Shown here: one piece after another, positions 1-11,576 of the stretch | Layout of the letters: each line of letters begins with the position of its first letter | Position numbering within the stretch: position 1 is the stretch's first letter | Assembly: GCA_032433765.1 (NCBI GenBank) | Contig: JAVIAB010000049.1 | Span: 25,191,602-25,255,601, forward strand | Source: Megaustenia siamemsis | Lineage: Eukaryota > Mollusca > Gastropoda > Stylommatophora > Ariophantidae | Direction of reading: 5' to 3' | DNA: 64,000 nucleotides | Position numbers and translations under genes: made by a program | The notes under the pieces: generated by a model | Database searches by the model: none | The model's input: only the letters and a program-made list of their open reading frames with translations | Told to the model about the DNA's origin: nothing

Positions 1-58
1 GATCTCTTTCGAAACTAAAGAAAATCTAAAGTCCAATCAGTCCGGAAAGAGTTGTATG

Positions 59-996
59 TGTTTGTTAATTTTGTTGGAGTGTGCCTGTTCACTGTATTTA
101 TATATGTTTGTTCATTTTGTTGGAGTGTGCCTGTTCACTGTATTTATATATGTTTGTTCATTTTGTTGGAGTGTGCCTGTTCACTGTATTTATATATGTT
201 TGTTCTTTTTGTTGGAGTGTGTCTGTTCACTGTATTTATATATGTTTGTTCATTTTGTTGGAGTATGCCTGTTCACTGTATTTATATATGTTTGTTCATT
301 TTGTTGGAGTGTGCCTGTTCACTGTATTTATATATGTTTGTTCATTTTGTTGGAGTGTGCCTGTTCACTGTATTTATATATGTTTGTTCATTTTGTTGGA
401 GTGTGCCTGTTCACTGTATTTATATATGTTTGTTCATTTTGTTGGAGTGTGTCTGTTCACTGTATTTATATACGTTTGTTCATTTTGTTGGAGTGTGCCT
501 GTTCACTGTATTTATATATGTTTGTTCATTTTGTTGGAGTGTGTCTGTTCACTGTATTTATATATGCTTGTTCATTTTGTTGGAGTGTGTCTGTTCACTG
601 TATTTATATATGTTTGTTCATTTTGTTGGAGTGTGTCTGTTCACTGTATTTATATATGCTTGTTCATTTTGTTGGAGTGTGCCTGTTCACTGTATTTATA
701 TATGTTTGTTCTTTTTGTTGGAGTGTGTCTGTTCACTGTATTTATATATGTTTGTTCATTTTGTTGGAGTGTGCCTGTTCACTGTATTTATATATGTTTG
801 TTCATTTTGTTGGAGTGTGACTGTTCACTGTATTTATATATGTTTGTTCATTTTGTTGGAGTGTGCCTGTTCACTGTATTTATATATGTTTGTTCATTTT
901 GTTGGAGTGTGCCTGTTCACTGTATTTATATATGTTTGTTCATTTTGTTGGAGTGTGTCTGTTCACTGTATTTATATATGTTTGTTCATTTTGTTC
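59..996. repeat. 46-bp minisatellite, about 20 copies
   Basis: Direct repeats of 46 bp with the core TTTTGTTGGAGTGTGCCTGT recur with only point differences (C/T in GTGCC/GTGTC, occasional CTTTTT for CATTTT). The unit has no stop codon in three forward frames, which produces overlapping 250-370-codon frames rich in Cys/Phe/Tyr/Leu. These are repeat artefacts. The array ends in a T-rich tract at about 1064-1103. Confidence 0.97.
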
Positions 997-1103
997 AGAT
1001 GACAGTGCTCATTTTATTTATATTGGTTTTATTTTCTTTTTTTAATCGATTAGACCGTTCTTGTTTTTTTTTTTTTATTTTTTTTTATTTTTTTTTTTTT
1101 TTA

Positions 1104-1756
1104 CAGCAGATAAGCATGCAATTATTTGCTGTTGTTGTTAAGACGAGTGTGCTCATTTTCATGAGTTTGTTACTTAAATAATTGTATCCGTTATATTTAG
1201 AAGGTATTAGTTCCGTTTCAAAATGGTGGAACGTTTCACGTTCTCTCGATCGCTGTAGAAAATGCATCTGGTGTTTGATTAATTTCGGCTCTGTGATGCA
1301 ATTTTCTGTGTTGAAATCAAAATGATGTTCTACTTAGCAAATCTGCGCCGACGAAGTGGACACATCTGCGCCGCCGAGTACACACAGCAATGTTCCTTTT
1401 TGACAAGTCAAGTATTGTAAAAGCGACCTTCACCGTCCAGTGTTGACATGCGGTTTATGTCACATTGAGTGCTGTTCAATGGTCGACGTTGAAATTGTTT
1501 GACGCAAGTTATTTACATGCTGAAACGCATTAATGTGGACTGCTCCGTCAAGTCGACCGAAGATTTTCCTCTTTGGGGAATTTGCACCATGTTTCGTTCG
1601 TTGTACGCTAACCATAGGGTCTGTTGTTTGATGTGTGACGGGGATAATTCGACGACTATGTGTTTATATGTTCGGTTGGAGTCAAGAAAGATGTCCTAAC
1701 ATCATCAAGCGCTATACATTTTTTTTTCTCAATATGACGATCATCATTTTTGGGAG
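1104..1756. other. Unique sequence, no gene recognised
   Basis: This stretch lies between the poly-T tract and the first retroposon A copy. It holds only short open frames (longest 66 codons) without recognisable motifs, splice pairing or repeat structure. I see nothing that can be assigned. Confidence 0.5.
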
Positions 1757-2185
1757 GACGTGAATTTCCGGTATATGGTGGATAGGCGGCAGGAACCATT
1801 GAAGACTATGTCTGAAAAGTGTTCCTTGTTGCAGTTTCCTTACATTCCAAGTCCGGCTTGTTGCAGGAGCTACTGAGTTAAGTGCTCTGTGCACACCGTG
1901 AGCTGTGTGTCTCATCCGTTTTGATCATGTTTTGATATTCCAATTGTTTGCGTTGAATGATGATATCGTATGACAGTGAACAGTTGGCTGTGTTCACTTT
2001 CTGCGCGGTTTCGCCTTATGTCTTTTGGCATGTGCTGAGACTGCTACGATGGGGACTACAGTTACCTTTCGTTGTTTAGGAGATGAGTTAGTAATTCGGA
2101 TGATTCCAATGGCACGGGCGGTTGAGCGATTATGAATTTTAATTCGTTTGCAGTGATACCGAGGCCTTCCATAACCAAGAGAACC
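1757..2185 (+). mobile_element. Interspersed retroposon family A, copy 1
   Basis: About 425 bp matches, with roughly 10-15% differences, three other stretches in the window (5213-5550, 26705-27125, 46762-47178) and a fragment at 40652-40763. A shared core is TCATACGATATCATCATTCA on the opposite strand. The open frame seen across copies is conserved only because the copies are related; it resembles no protein I know. Orientation is inferred from the copy at 5213-5550, which has a target-site duplication and appears truncated at the opposite end. Here the inferred 3' end is followed by CCAATAAAATA. The class (SINE or short LINE 3' end) is not established. Confidence 0.8.
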
Positions 2186-2215
2186 AATAAAATATATCCT
2201 TACATTCAGATGATC

Positions 2216-2262
2216 TGGTGTGTGTGTGTGTGTATGTGTTTTTTTTTTTTTTCCTTTTTTTC
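2216..2262. repeat. (GT)n microsatellite followed by poly-T
   Basis: A short GT dinucleotide run passes into a T-rich tract immediately after the retroposon A copy, as is common for retroposon tails. Confidence 0.8.
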
Positions 2263-2339
2263 CCAAGAAGATAGGTTCGTTCTATTTTGAGGAACCTTCT
2301 CATTTTAATAAGTGAGACGTGAGCATTTTTAATTTATAA

Positions 2340-3020
2340 AAGTTGGTGCACTTGAATTAGGTGGGCGTGGTCATTTGAGTTAGGTGGGTGTGGTCACTTG
2401 AGTTAGGTGGGCTTGGTCATTTGAGTTAGGTGGGCGTGGTGCACTTGAGTTAGGTGGGCTTGGACATTTGGCTTACATGGACGTGGTCATTTGAGATAGG
2501 TGGGCGTGGTTACTTGAGTTAGATGGGCGTGGTCATTTGAATTAGGTGGGCGTGGTCACTTGAGTTAGATGGGCGTGTTCATTTGACTTACATGGGCGCT
2601 GTCATTTGAGTTAGGTGGGCATGGTGCACTTGAGTTAGGTGGGCGTGGTCACTTGAGCTAGGTGGGCTTGGACATTTGGCTTACATGGACGTGGTCATTT
2701 GAGTTAGGCGGACGTGGTTACTTGAGTTAGGTGGGCGTGGTCATTTGAGTTAAATGGTCTTGGACATTTGACTTACATGGGCGTTTTCATTTGAGTTAAG
2801 TGGGCGTGGTCACTTGAGTTAGATTGGTGTGGTCATTTAAGTTAGGTGGACGTTCCAATTTTAATTAGTTGGGTGTGGCCATTTGAGTTAGGTGGGCGTG
2901 GACATTTAAATTAGATGGGCGTGCGCATTTGAATTAGATGGGTGTGGACATGTGAATTAGATGGGTGTGGACATGTGAATTAGATGGGCCAAACAATTAT
3001 TTAGATGGGTTTGTTCATTT
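2340..3020. repeat. 23-bp minisatellite, about 28 degenerate copies
   Basis: Units with the core GAGTTAGGTGGGCGTGGTCA repeat every 23 bp, with many substitutions and some length variants (GTGCAC insertions, TTACATGGAC variants). It is the most diverged array near the left edge, so probably old. Confidence 0.93.
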
Positions 3021-3311
3021 TGTAACAGATGAGCTTTTGACACGAATCTGTGCTTATATTGATATATATATAACTAGACTTTTGCCAAAGAAAATCGTTC
3101 TCTAGACACTGCTCTTTTTCTGCGGTATGCAACAGCACTCAGTAGCGGCATTTTAAAAATAAAAAATCCAATTTGTTGACAGTAAAAATATACTTTGTAG
3201 TTTTTGTGAATATCTTCAAGAAAATCAATTCCCAGACAAAGAACTTCCTCTAGAGCTCACTTTGGACACCATTGTTGTATCTTCCAGAGAATGTGAAAGT
3301 GGTTTCTCTCA
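3021..3311. other. AT-rich spacer between arrays
   Basis: About 290 bp of AT-rich sequence without a recognisable gene or repeat separates the 23-bp and 55-bp arrays. Confidence 0.5.
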
Positions 3312-4797
3312 GATGATCCTTCTAGTAACTTCATCGAGGTCATCTCTGCTTGTAAGGACAACCTCTGATGATCCTTCTAGTAACTTCAACGAGGTTATCT
3401 CTGCTTGTAAGGACAACCTCTGATGATCCTTCTAGTAACTTCATCGAGGTCATCTCTGCTTGTAAGGACAACCTCTGATGATCCTTCTAGTAACTTCAAC
3501 GAGGTTATCTCTGCTTGTAAGGACAACCTCTGATGATCCTTCTAGTAACTTCATCGAGGTCATCTCTGCTTGTAAGGACAACCTCTGATGACCCTTCTAG
3601 TAACTTCATCGAGGTCATCTCTGCTTGTAAGGATAACCTCTGATGATCCTTCTAGTAACTTCATTGAGGTCATCTCTGCTTGTAAGGACAACCTCTGATG
3701 ATCCTTCTAGTAACTTCAACGAGGTCATCTCTGCTTGTAAGGATAACCTCTGATGATCCTTCTAGTAACTTCATCGAGGTCATCTCTGCTTGTAAGGACA
3801 ACCTCTGATGATCCTTCTAGTAACTTCATCGAGGTCGTCTCTGCTTGTAAGGACAACCTCTGATGATCCTTCTAGTAACTAAATCGAGGTCGTCTCTGCT
3901 TGTAAGGATAACCTCTGATGATCCTTCTAGTAACTTCATTGAGGTCATCTCTGCTTGTAAGGATAACCTCTGATGATCCTTCTAGTAACTTCATCGAGGT
4001 CATCTCTGCTTGTAAGGATAACCTCTGATGATCCTTCTAGTAACTTCATTGAGGTCATCTCTGCTTGTAAGGATAACCTCTGATGATCCTTCTAGTAACT
4101 TCAACGAGGTCATCTCTGCTTGTAAGGATAACCTCTGATGATCCTTCTAGTAACTTCATTGAGGTCATCTCTGCTTGTAAGGACAACCTCTGATGATCCT
4201 TCTAGTAACTTCATCGAGGTCATCTCTGCTTGTAAGGACAACCTCTGATGATCCTTCTAGTAACTTCATCGAGGTCATCTCTGCTTGTAAGGACAACCTC
4301 TGATGATCCTTCTAGTAACTTCATCGAGGCCATCTTTACTTGCACGGACAACCTCTGATGATCCTTCTAGTAACTTCATCGAGGTCATCTCTGCTTGTAA
4401 GGACAACCTCTGATGATCCTTCTAGTAACTTCATCGAGGTCATCTTTACTTGCACGGACAACCTCTGATGATCCTTCTAGTAACTTCAACGAGGTCATCT
4501 CTGCTTGTAAGGACAACCTCTGATGATCCTTCTGGTAACTCCATTGAGGTCATCTCTGCTTGTAAGGACAACCTCTGATGATCCTTCTAGTAACTTCATC
4601 GAGGTCATCTTTGCTTGTACGGACAACCTCTGATGATCCTTCTAGTAACTTCATCGAGGCCATCTCTGCTTGTAAGGACAACCTCTGATGGCCCTTCTAG
4701 TAACTTTATCGAAGCCATCTCTGCTTGTAAGGACAACCTCTGATGATCCTTCTAGTAACTTCATCGAGGCCATCTTTACTTGCACGGACAACCTCTG
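3312..4797. repeat. 55-bp minisatellite, about 27 copies
   Basis: The unit begins GATGATCCTTCTAGTAACTT and repeats exactly every 55 bp, with a few recurring variants (TCATCGAGG, TCAACGAGG and TCATTGAGG, and GGACAACC against GGATAACC). Variants are interleaved, which indicates unequal exchange or conversion. No coding content. Confidence 0.97.
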
Positions 4798-5049
4798 CAC
4801 TGATGTTCATCAAGATAGTGGGTCCTCCTCTCACCAAATTTACTCCTAGCAAATATATGAAGTCATGGCTACTCCCAGTTCGTCATTCCGCAGCTGGTAC
4901 CCATTGCAAGAAGCCATCTAGAGACGACAAAGGTATACCAGAGGATATATGAAAAGTGTAGAAGTAGATATAATAACACCTTCAGGGTGATACCGATACA
5001 TCTTTTTCCACAACCATTTCTTTTTTTCATTTCGATTTTTCGATTTTAT
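4798..5049. other. Unique spacer
   Basis: A 69-codon open frame starting in the last array unit runs through part of this stretch, but it has no recognisable motif and starts inside a repeat. Not supported as a gene. Confidence 0.4.
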
Positions 5050-5200
5050 TTATTGTTTATTTTAAATACATATTTGTACGTGTATTGTATGTTTGTTCCT
5101 GCGCCGAAAAGTAGTTCTGATTTGTATAGTCCACTTATTACGTGAAGCTTTAACTATTTTTTTTCTTTCTATTTTTGTTTCTATATATATTTGTTCATTC
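5050..5200 (+). mobile_element. Interspersed element D, copy 1, split by retroposon A
   Basis: This segment shares TTACGTGAAGCTTTAAC and flanking sequence with copies at 45700-45850 (minus) and 46060-46215 (plus). The element continues after the inserted retroposon A, at 5551-5612 (TTAGCTTCACTG), which also occurs downstream of the 45.7-kb copy. The small hairpin and GAAAC block seen in the other copies is degraded here (about 5098-5115). Confidence 0.7.
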
Positions 5201-5562
5201 TCCTCACTATTATTGGTTCTATTGGTTATGGAAGGCCTCGGTATCACTGCAAACGAATTAAAATCCATAATTGCTCAACCGCCCGTGCCACTGGAATCAT
5301 CCGAATTACTAACTCATCTCCCAAACAAAGAAAGGTAACTGTAGTCCCCATCGTAGCAGTCTCAGCACACGTCAAAAGACATAAGGCGAAACCGCGCAGA
5401 AAGTGAACACAGCCAACAGTTCCCTGTCATACGATATCATCATTCATCGTAAACCATTGGAATATCGAAACATGATCAAAACGGATGAGACACACAGCTC
5501 ACGGTGTGCACAGAGCACTTAACTCAGTAGCTCCTGCAACAAGCCGAACTTCCTCACTATTA
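5201..5562 (-). mobile_element. Retroposon A copy 2 with 12-bp target-site duplication
   Basis: The element body is 5213-5550. It is flanked by identical TCCTCACTATTA at 5201-5212 and 5551-5562, which I read as the target-site duplication. Compared with the 420-bp copies it lacks about 80 bp at its right end, consistent with 5' truncation during target-primed reverse transcription on the minus strand. It sits inside element D. Confidence 0.8.
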
Positions 5563-5784
5563 GCTTCACTGCATCTTCGCATTTTGATGCATTTATGTGC
5601 ATTTCTTTGCCCTGATCCGCTATAGCAAAAAAAAAAAAAAACAATGGTTATTGATATATAAATAGACTTGTTCAATTTATAAATATTGTTTGACAAGTTT
5701 ATATGTTTTTGTTCACACATTTTATTTTGTTACATTGTCTTTTCTTCTAACCCCCCCCCCCTCACCCCCCTCCCCCCTCTCAAT

Positions 5785-6293
5785 AACTCCCTGTGGGGCA
5801 TATGTCTTCAACAAACACTTTCAACTCCCTGTGGGGCATATGTCTTCAACAAACACTTTCAACTCCCTGTGAGGCATATGTCTTCAACAAACACTTTCAA
5901 CTCCCTGTGGGGCATATGTCTTCAACAAACACTTTCAACTCCCTGTGGGGCATATGTCTTCAACAAACACTTTCAACTCCCTGTGGGGCATAGGTCTTCA
6001 ACAAACACTTTCAACTCCCTGTGGGGCATATGTCTTCAACAAACACTTTCAACTCCCTGTGGGGCATATGTCTTCAACAAACACTTTCAACTCCCTGTGG
6101 GGCATATGTCTTCAACAAACACTTTCAACTCACTATGGAGCATAGGTAGGGAGCAACAAACACTTTCTACTCCCTGTGGAGCATAGTTCTTCAACATACA
6201 CTTTCAACTCCCTGTGGAGCATAGGTCTTCAACATACACTTTCAACTCCCTGTAGTGCATAGGTCTTCAACAAACACTTTCAACTCCCACTTT
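5785..6293. repeat. 38-bp minisatellite, about 13 copies
   Basis: Units with the core CTCCCTGTGGGGCATATGTC repeat every 38 bp. The array follows a poly-C/CT tract (5748-5782), and the last units are more diverged (GTGGAGCATAGG). The open frames here are repeat artefacts. Confidence 0.96.
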
Positions 6294-6369
6294 TTGTTAA
6301 TTGTAAACATGTACTTGATTATTTCATCGACAGATATAAATTCATTTAGTTCCTCTCGGGTCATGGACG

Positions 6370-6735
6370 GCTGATCTCATAATCATCGAATGCCATTTTA
6401 GATCGCAGGTTGGCTACGTTTGTTGAAGGCTCGTTGTGTTGTGTTTTGATCTTTCTGCCTTGTCACACGGCCAAACCATATTATCTGTTGTTTCCTTATA
6501 TATTCTATGGCGGGGGCTATTCCTAGCTTTTTTCTCAGTTCTTCATTTCTGATCTTATCTCTCAGACTGTTTCCTATCATTCGTCTAGCACATTTCATCT
6601 CAGTAGAGGTTATTTTGCTTATTGTTCTTGCATCTAGGGTCCAGGTCTGGCATTGGTAGCACAACGTTGGGATGAAGATTGTATTGTAGAGTGCCCGTTT
6701 TGCCTCTAGAGTTATTTCCTTGTTGGACAATAATG
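6370..6735 (-). mobile_element. Non-LTR retrotransposon 3' fragment (LINE type 1)
   Basis: The minus-strand frame carries a stretch typical of the region after the reverse transcriptase domain in endonuclease-RT LINEs: LCYQCQTWTLDART, then EMKCARRMIGNSLRDKIRN, then IEYIRKQQIIWFGRVTRQKD. The same order appears in copies at 11935, 29390, 30400 and 40100. The palm domain is absent, so this is a dead 5'-truncated copy. The exact clade is not determined. Confidence 0.85.
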
Positions 6736-6744
6736 GTGAAAGTA

Positions 6745-7466
6745 GTAGTAGTAGCAGCCTCCGTCAGTCATAGTTGACTATGGATTTTTGAGCGCCCCAA
6801 GAAATGTTTTTTTTTGTCTTTCTCCGTGTATTCTCTTTCTCTAAGAATCTGTCTGCTTCTTGTTTGAGGTGAACTTTTAGAGTGTGTTTCCAGAGATTGC
6901 AGTCTGCAGCTTTGTCTTCCCAGACTGCAGGGTTTATGTTCAGTCTTCATGTCGCGTTTACACACACCTACAAATCGAAGTTTTGGGCGCCCCCTAGTTC
7001 TTTTACCATCTGCCAGTTGTCCGTAGAGTCTATCTTTTATTTTGCGGACATCTTTCATACGGTGCACACGGTCAAGCCAGCGTAACCTACGTTGTTTGAT
7101 CAGCGTGTAGATATTCTGATGTGCTGTGCATGTCATGACCTCAACGTTTTGTCACTTTATCCTTCCAGGTGATACCAAGAATACAGCGCAGACATCGCAT
7201 ATGGAGTGCATTTAGCCTCCTCTCCTGCTTTACATAGGTTGCCCAAGATTCGCTGCCATACAGGAGGATACTAATTATGCATTGTAAACTGCGTCTTTTG
7301 TTTTAATTGTCAGTTTGTTGTTTTGCCAGACACGCCTAGAAATACGGGCAAAGGTGGTAGCAGCTTTACCAATACGAGTGTCAATTTCTGTATCTAAAGA
7401 TAATCTGTCGCTGATGATGGACCCCAGGTAGTTATACTGCCGCACGATATCAAGTTTATAGTTGTC
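6745..7466 (-). mobile_element. Second non-LTR retrotransposon 3' fragment (LINE type 2)
   Basis: Reading right to left on the minus strand, several frames together show the order expected of a LINE carboxyl end: YNYLGSIISD, then a conserved KAATTFARISRRVW stretch, then RQRRLRWLDRVHRM and GKRTRGRPKLR. Stops and frameshifts interrupt it. It differs in sequence from the neighbouring LINE type 1 fragment, so two insertions abut here. Confidence 0.85.
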
Positions 7467-7486
7467 GGCAGTTTTTACATATACAC

Positions 7487-8205
7487 ATAACGCTTTAGCT
7501 TCGTGTAGAAAAACACTTTTAGCTTTGATGTATAAGAATACTTTTAGCTTTGATGTAGAAGAACACTTTTAGCTTTGATGTAGAAGAACACTTTTAGCTT
7601 TGATGTAGAAGAACACTTTTAGCTTTGATGTAGAAGAACACTTTTAGCTTTGATGTAGAAGAACACTTTTAGCTTTGATGTAGAAAAACACTTTTAGCTT
7701 TGATGTATAAGAATACTTTTAGCTTTGATGTAGAAGAACACTTTTAGCTTTGATGTAGAAAAACACTTTTAGCTTTGATGTAGAAGAACACTTTTAGCTT
7801 TGATGTAGAAGAACACTTTTAGCTTTGATGTAGAAAAACACTTTTAGCTTTGATGTATAAGAATACTTTTAGCTTTGATGTAGAAGAACACTTTTAGCTT
7901 TGATGTAGAAGAACACTTTTAGCTTTGATGTAGAAGAACACTGTTAGCGTTGATGTATAAGAACACTTTTAGCTTTGATGTATAAGAACACTTTTAGCTT
8001 TGATGTATAAAAACACTTTTAGCTTTGATGTATAAGAACACTTTTAGCTTTGATGTAGAAGAACATTGTTAGCTTTGATGTATAAGAACACTTTTAGCTT
8101 TGATGTATAAGAACACTTTTAGCTTTGATGTATAAGAACACTTTTAGCTCGATGTATAAGAAATCTTTTAGCTTTGATGTATAAGAACACTTTAACTTGG
8201 TGTAG
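7487..8205. repeat. 25-bp minisatellite, about 28 copies
   Basis: The unit core TTTTAGCTTTGATGTAGAAG repeats every 25 bp, with GTAGAAG and GTATAAG variants clustered toward left and right. It lies exactly between LINE fragments on both sides. Confidence 0.97.
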
Positions 8206-8395
8206 AAAAAAATAACCTCTACTGAGATGAAATGTGCTAGACGAATGACAGGAAACAGTCTGAGAGATAAGATCAGAAATGAAGAACTGAGAAAAAAAGA
8301 TAGGAATAACCCCCGCCATAGAATATATAAACAAACAACAGATAAGATGTGTTTGGCTACGTGAAAAGACAGAAAGATTCAGGAAATAGTTTATC
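8206..8395 (+). mobile_element. LINE type 1 fragment
   Basis: The plus strand encodes ITSTEMKCARRMTGNSLRD and then KIRNEELRKK, the same segment as in the copy at 6370-6735 but in the opposite orientation. A frameshift follows the run of A's near 8290. Only about 190 bp is present. Confidence 0.8.
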
Positions 8396-8399
8396 ATCA

Positions 8400-8625
8400 G
8401 ATACCAGGCCTGCTGGCGTAGGTGATCATGTCTCTCCACAACTTTCGACTTCGAGAGTTATTTATCATTTCTGTTGTTGACCTTCTGTCAAGCCAACCTC
8501 TTAAGCTGTCTGGTATCTTTTCTCTTTGCTTATCCCATCGTCCCTCAATGTTCCCAGTTGTCACAATATATTCCAGCTGTTCCATTCTCATTACATGGCC
8601 AAACATGATGATTGTTTTTTCCTGA
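8400..8625 (-). mobile_element. LINE type 3 3'-terminal fragment
   Basis: The minus-strand frame reads FGHVMRMEQLEYIVTTG and ends KLWRDMITYASR. This matches the terminal segments at 33143-33510, 18245-18420 and 60500-60835. It abuts the oppositely oriented LINE type 1 fragment, so these are independent insertions or a rearrangement junction. Confidence 0.85.
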
Positions 8626-8632
8626 TCCAGTC

Positions 8633-8875
8633 AAATTCTCACACAAACCGAATGAAACATGCTCCCCCCAGCCACAAATTCTCACACAAACCGAATGAAA
8701 AATGCTCCCCCCAGCCACAAATTCTCACACAAACCGAATGAAACATGCTCCCTCGGCCACAAATTCTCACACAAACCGAATGAAACATGCTCCCTCGGCC
8801 ACAAATTCTCACACAAACCGAATGAAACATGCTCCCTCGGCCACAAATTCACACACAAACTAAATAAAGCATGCT
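8633..8875. repeat. 42-bp minisatellite, about 6 copies
   Basis: Units contain CACACAAACCGAATGAAACA with period 42. The sequence is related to the adjoining 40-bp array (both carry an AATGAA block followed by CTCCC and CAGCCAC), so the two are diverged sections of one array. Confidence 0.92.
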
Positions 8876-10812
8876 ACCCCCACCCGCCACATCCCCACAC
8901 GAACTAAATGAAGCAATCTCCCCCAGGCACATCCCCACACGAACTAAATGAAGCAATCTCCCCCAGCCACATTTCTACATGAAGTGAATGAAGCAATCTC
9001 CCCCAGCCATATTTCTACATGAACTAAATGAAGCAATCTCCCCCAGCCACATTTCTACATGAACTAAATGAAGCAATCTCCCCCAGGCATATTTCTACAT
9101 GAAGTGAATGAAGCAATCTCCCCCAGCCACATTTCTACATGAACTGAATGAAGCAATCTCCCCAAGCCATATTTCTACATGAACTAAATGAAGCAATCTC
9201 CCCCAGCCACATTTCTACATGAAGTGAATGAAGCAATCTCCCCCAGCCACATTTCTACATGAACTAAATGAAGCAATCTCCCCCAGGCATATTTCTACAT
9301 GAAGTGAATGAAGCAATCTCCCCCAGCCACATTTCTACATGAACTAAATGAACAATCTCCCCCAGCCATATTTCTACATGAACTGAATGAAGCAATTTCC
9401 CCCAGCCTTATTTCTACATGAGGTGAATGAAGCAATCTACCCCAGCCACATTTCTACATGAACTGAATGAAGCAATCTCCCCCAGCCACATCCCCACATG
9501 AACTAAATGAAGCAATCTCCCCCAGCCACATCCCCACACGAACTAAATGAAGCAATCTCCCCCAGCCACATTGCTACATGAAGTGAATGAAGCAATCTCC
9601 CCCAGCCACATTTCTACATGAACTAAATGAAGCAATCTCCCCCAGCCACATTTCTACATGAACTAAATGAAGCAATCTCCCCCAGCCATATTTCTACATG
9701 AAGTGAATGAAGCAATCTCCCCCAGCCACATTTCTACATGAACTGAATGAAGCAATCTCCCCCAGCCATATTTCTACATGAACTAAATGAAGCAATCTCC
9801 CCAGCCACATTTCTACATGAAGTGAATGAAGCAATCTCCCCCAGCCACATTTCTACATGAACTAAATGAAGCAATCTCCCCCAGCCACATTTCTACATGA
9901 ACTAAATGAAGCAATCTCCCCCAGCCACATTTCTACATGAACTAAATGAAGCAATCTCCCCCAGCCATATTTCTACATGAAATAAATGAAGCAATCTCCC
10001 CCAGCCACATCCCCACACGAACTAAATGAAGCAATCTCCCCCAGCCACATTTCTACATGAAGTGAATGAAGCAATCTCCCCCAGCCACATTTCCACATGA
10101 ACTAAATGAAGCAATCTCCCCCAGCCACATTTCTACATGAACTAAATGAAGCAATCTCTCCCAGCCATATTTCTACATGAACTGAATGAAGCAATCTCCC
10201 CCAGCCACATTTCTACATGAACTAAATGAAGCAATCTCCCCCAGCCATATTTATACATGAACTGAATGAAGCAATCTCCCCCAGCCATATTTCTACATGA
10301 ACTGAATGAAGCAATCTCCCCCAGCTACATTTCTACATGAACTGAATGAAGCAATTTCCCCCAGCCATATTTCTACATGAACTAAATGAAGCAATCTCCC
10401 CCAGGCATATTTCTACATGAAGTGAATGAAGCAATCTCCCCCAGCCATATTTCTACATGAACTGAATGAAGCAATCTCCCCCAGGCATATTTCTACATGA
10501 ACTGAATGAAGCAATCTCCCCCAGCCATATTTCTACATGAAGTGAATGAAGCAATCTCCCCCAGCCATATTTCTACATGAACTGAATGAAGCAATCTCCC
10601 CCAGCCATATTTCTACATGAACTGAATGAAGCAATCTCCCCCAGCCATATTTCTACATGAACTGAATGAAGCAATCTTCCCCCAGCCATATTTCTACATG
10701 AACTAAATGAAGCAATCTTCCCCCAGGCATATTTCTACATGAAGTGAATGAAGCAATCTTCCCCCAGGCATATTTCTACATGAAGTGAATGAAGCAATCT
10801 CCCCCATCCACA
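8876..10812. repeat. 40-bp minisatellite, about 48 copies
   Basis: The unit core AATGAAGCAATCTCCCCCAG repeats every 40 bp. Alternating variants (GAACTAAATG, GAACTGAATG, GAAGTGAATG; CCACATTT or CCATATTT) are interleaved. Occasional CATCCCCACACG units resemble the neighbouring 42-bp section. Confidence 0.97.
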
Positions 10813-11290
10813 CAATGAAGACAGAACAATGAATACATTTGTCCAAAAGTGAACGAGTTGTCAGTTTTATTCTTTCGTTTATGATCCCAAATAACACATA
10901 TATTTAGCGCTAACATAAGTATTTATCTTCTAACGTTATGACGTTTTTATCACTTCTAAGCTCTGCCACTGGATTTGTTAGAGTAAAGGCGAGATGTCCA
11001 GCGTAGTTGCGAATGGAGTGTTCTTCACTTTCTCTTTCCGGTGTCGATGTAGTTGCAAAGTTCAAGCCCCCACCCTATCCTCAACCATTAACTGTGATGC
11101 TGTTTCATTGATGACGTCACTTCCTCTTGCTCTGCTTCGACCTATGTCCGATCAGTGGTTCTCAACGCGGGGCCAACAGGTGTCATTGCGTTCCACGCTG
11201 TGTTCTAAAATTCGTTTCAGTCTCAAGATGACGTCTTCACCAACAGATGCACACATCGTCAACCATAGCTTGTTAGAGGGTCGAACTCGC
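10813..11290. other. Unique sequence; no firm gene
   Basis: A plus-strand open frame starts at 10994 and runs on into the 39-bp array, but most of its length is repeat. The unique part has no recognised motif. The string CAGTGGTTCTCAACGCGGGG at 11155-11174 resembles the end of hAT-type transposons, but no partner end or transposase was seen. Not supported as coding. Confidence 0.4.
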
Positions 11291-11576
11291 AAGACCACAT
11301 ATAGAAACAAGTGGTGGGGGTGTAACTTACAGACCACATATAGAAACAAGTGGTGGGGGTGTAACTTACAGACCACATATAGAAACAAGTGGTGGGGGTG
11401 TAACTTACAGACCACATATAGAAACAAGTGGCTGGGGGGTAACCTACAGACCACATATAGAAACAAGTGGTTGGGGTGTAACTTACAGACCACATATATA
11501 AACAAGTGGTGGGGGTGTAACCTACAGACCACATATAGAAACAAGTGGCTGGGGGGTAACCTACAGACCACATATA
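11291..11576. repeat. 39-bp minisatellite, about 7 copies
   Basis: Units with ACCACATATAGAAACAAGTG repeat every 39 bp (13 codons, open in both directions). The last unit is cut at ACCACATATA, exactly where the mariner element begins. Confidence 0.96.

Noticed and set aside
52..1181. Cys/Phe/Tyr-rich 316-366-codon frames in the 46-bp array
   Set aside because: Three overlapping frames are open at once over the array, which identifies them as repeat artefacts.
7487..10812. CRISPR-like direct repeats
   Set aside because: The units are head-to-tail without unique spacers, and the context is eukaryotic. These are minisatellites, as are all other arrays in the window.
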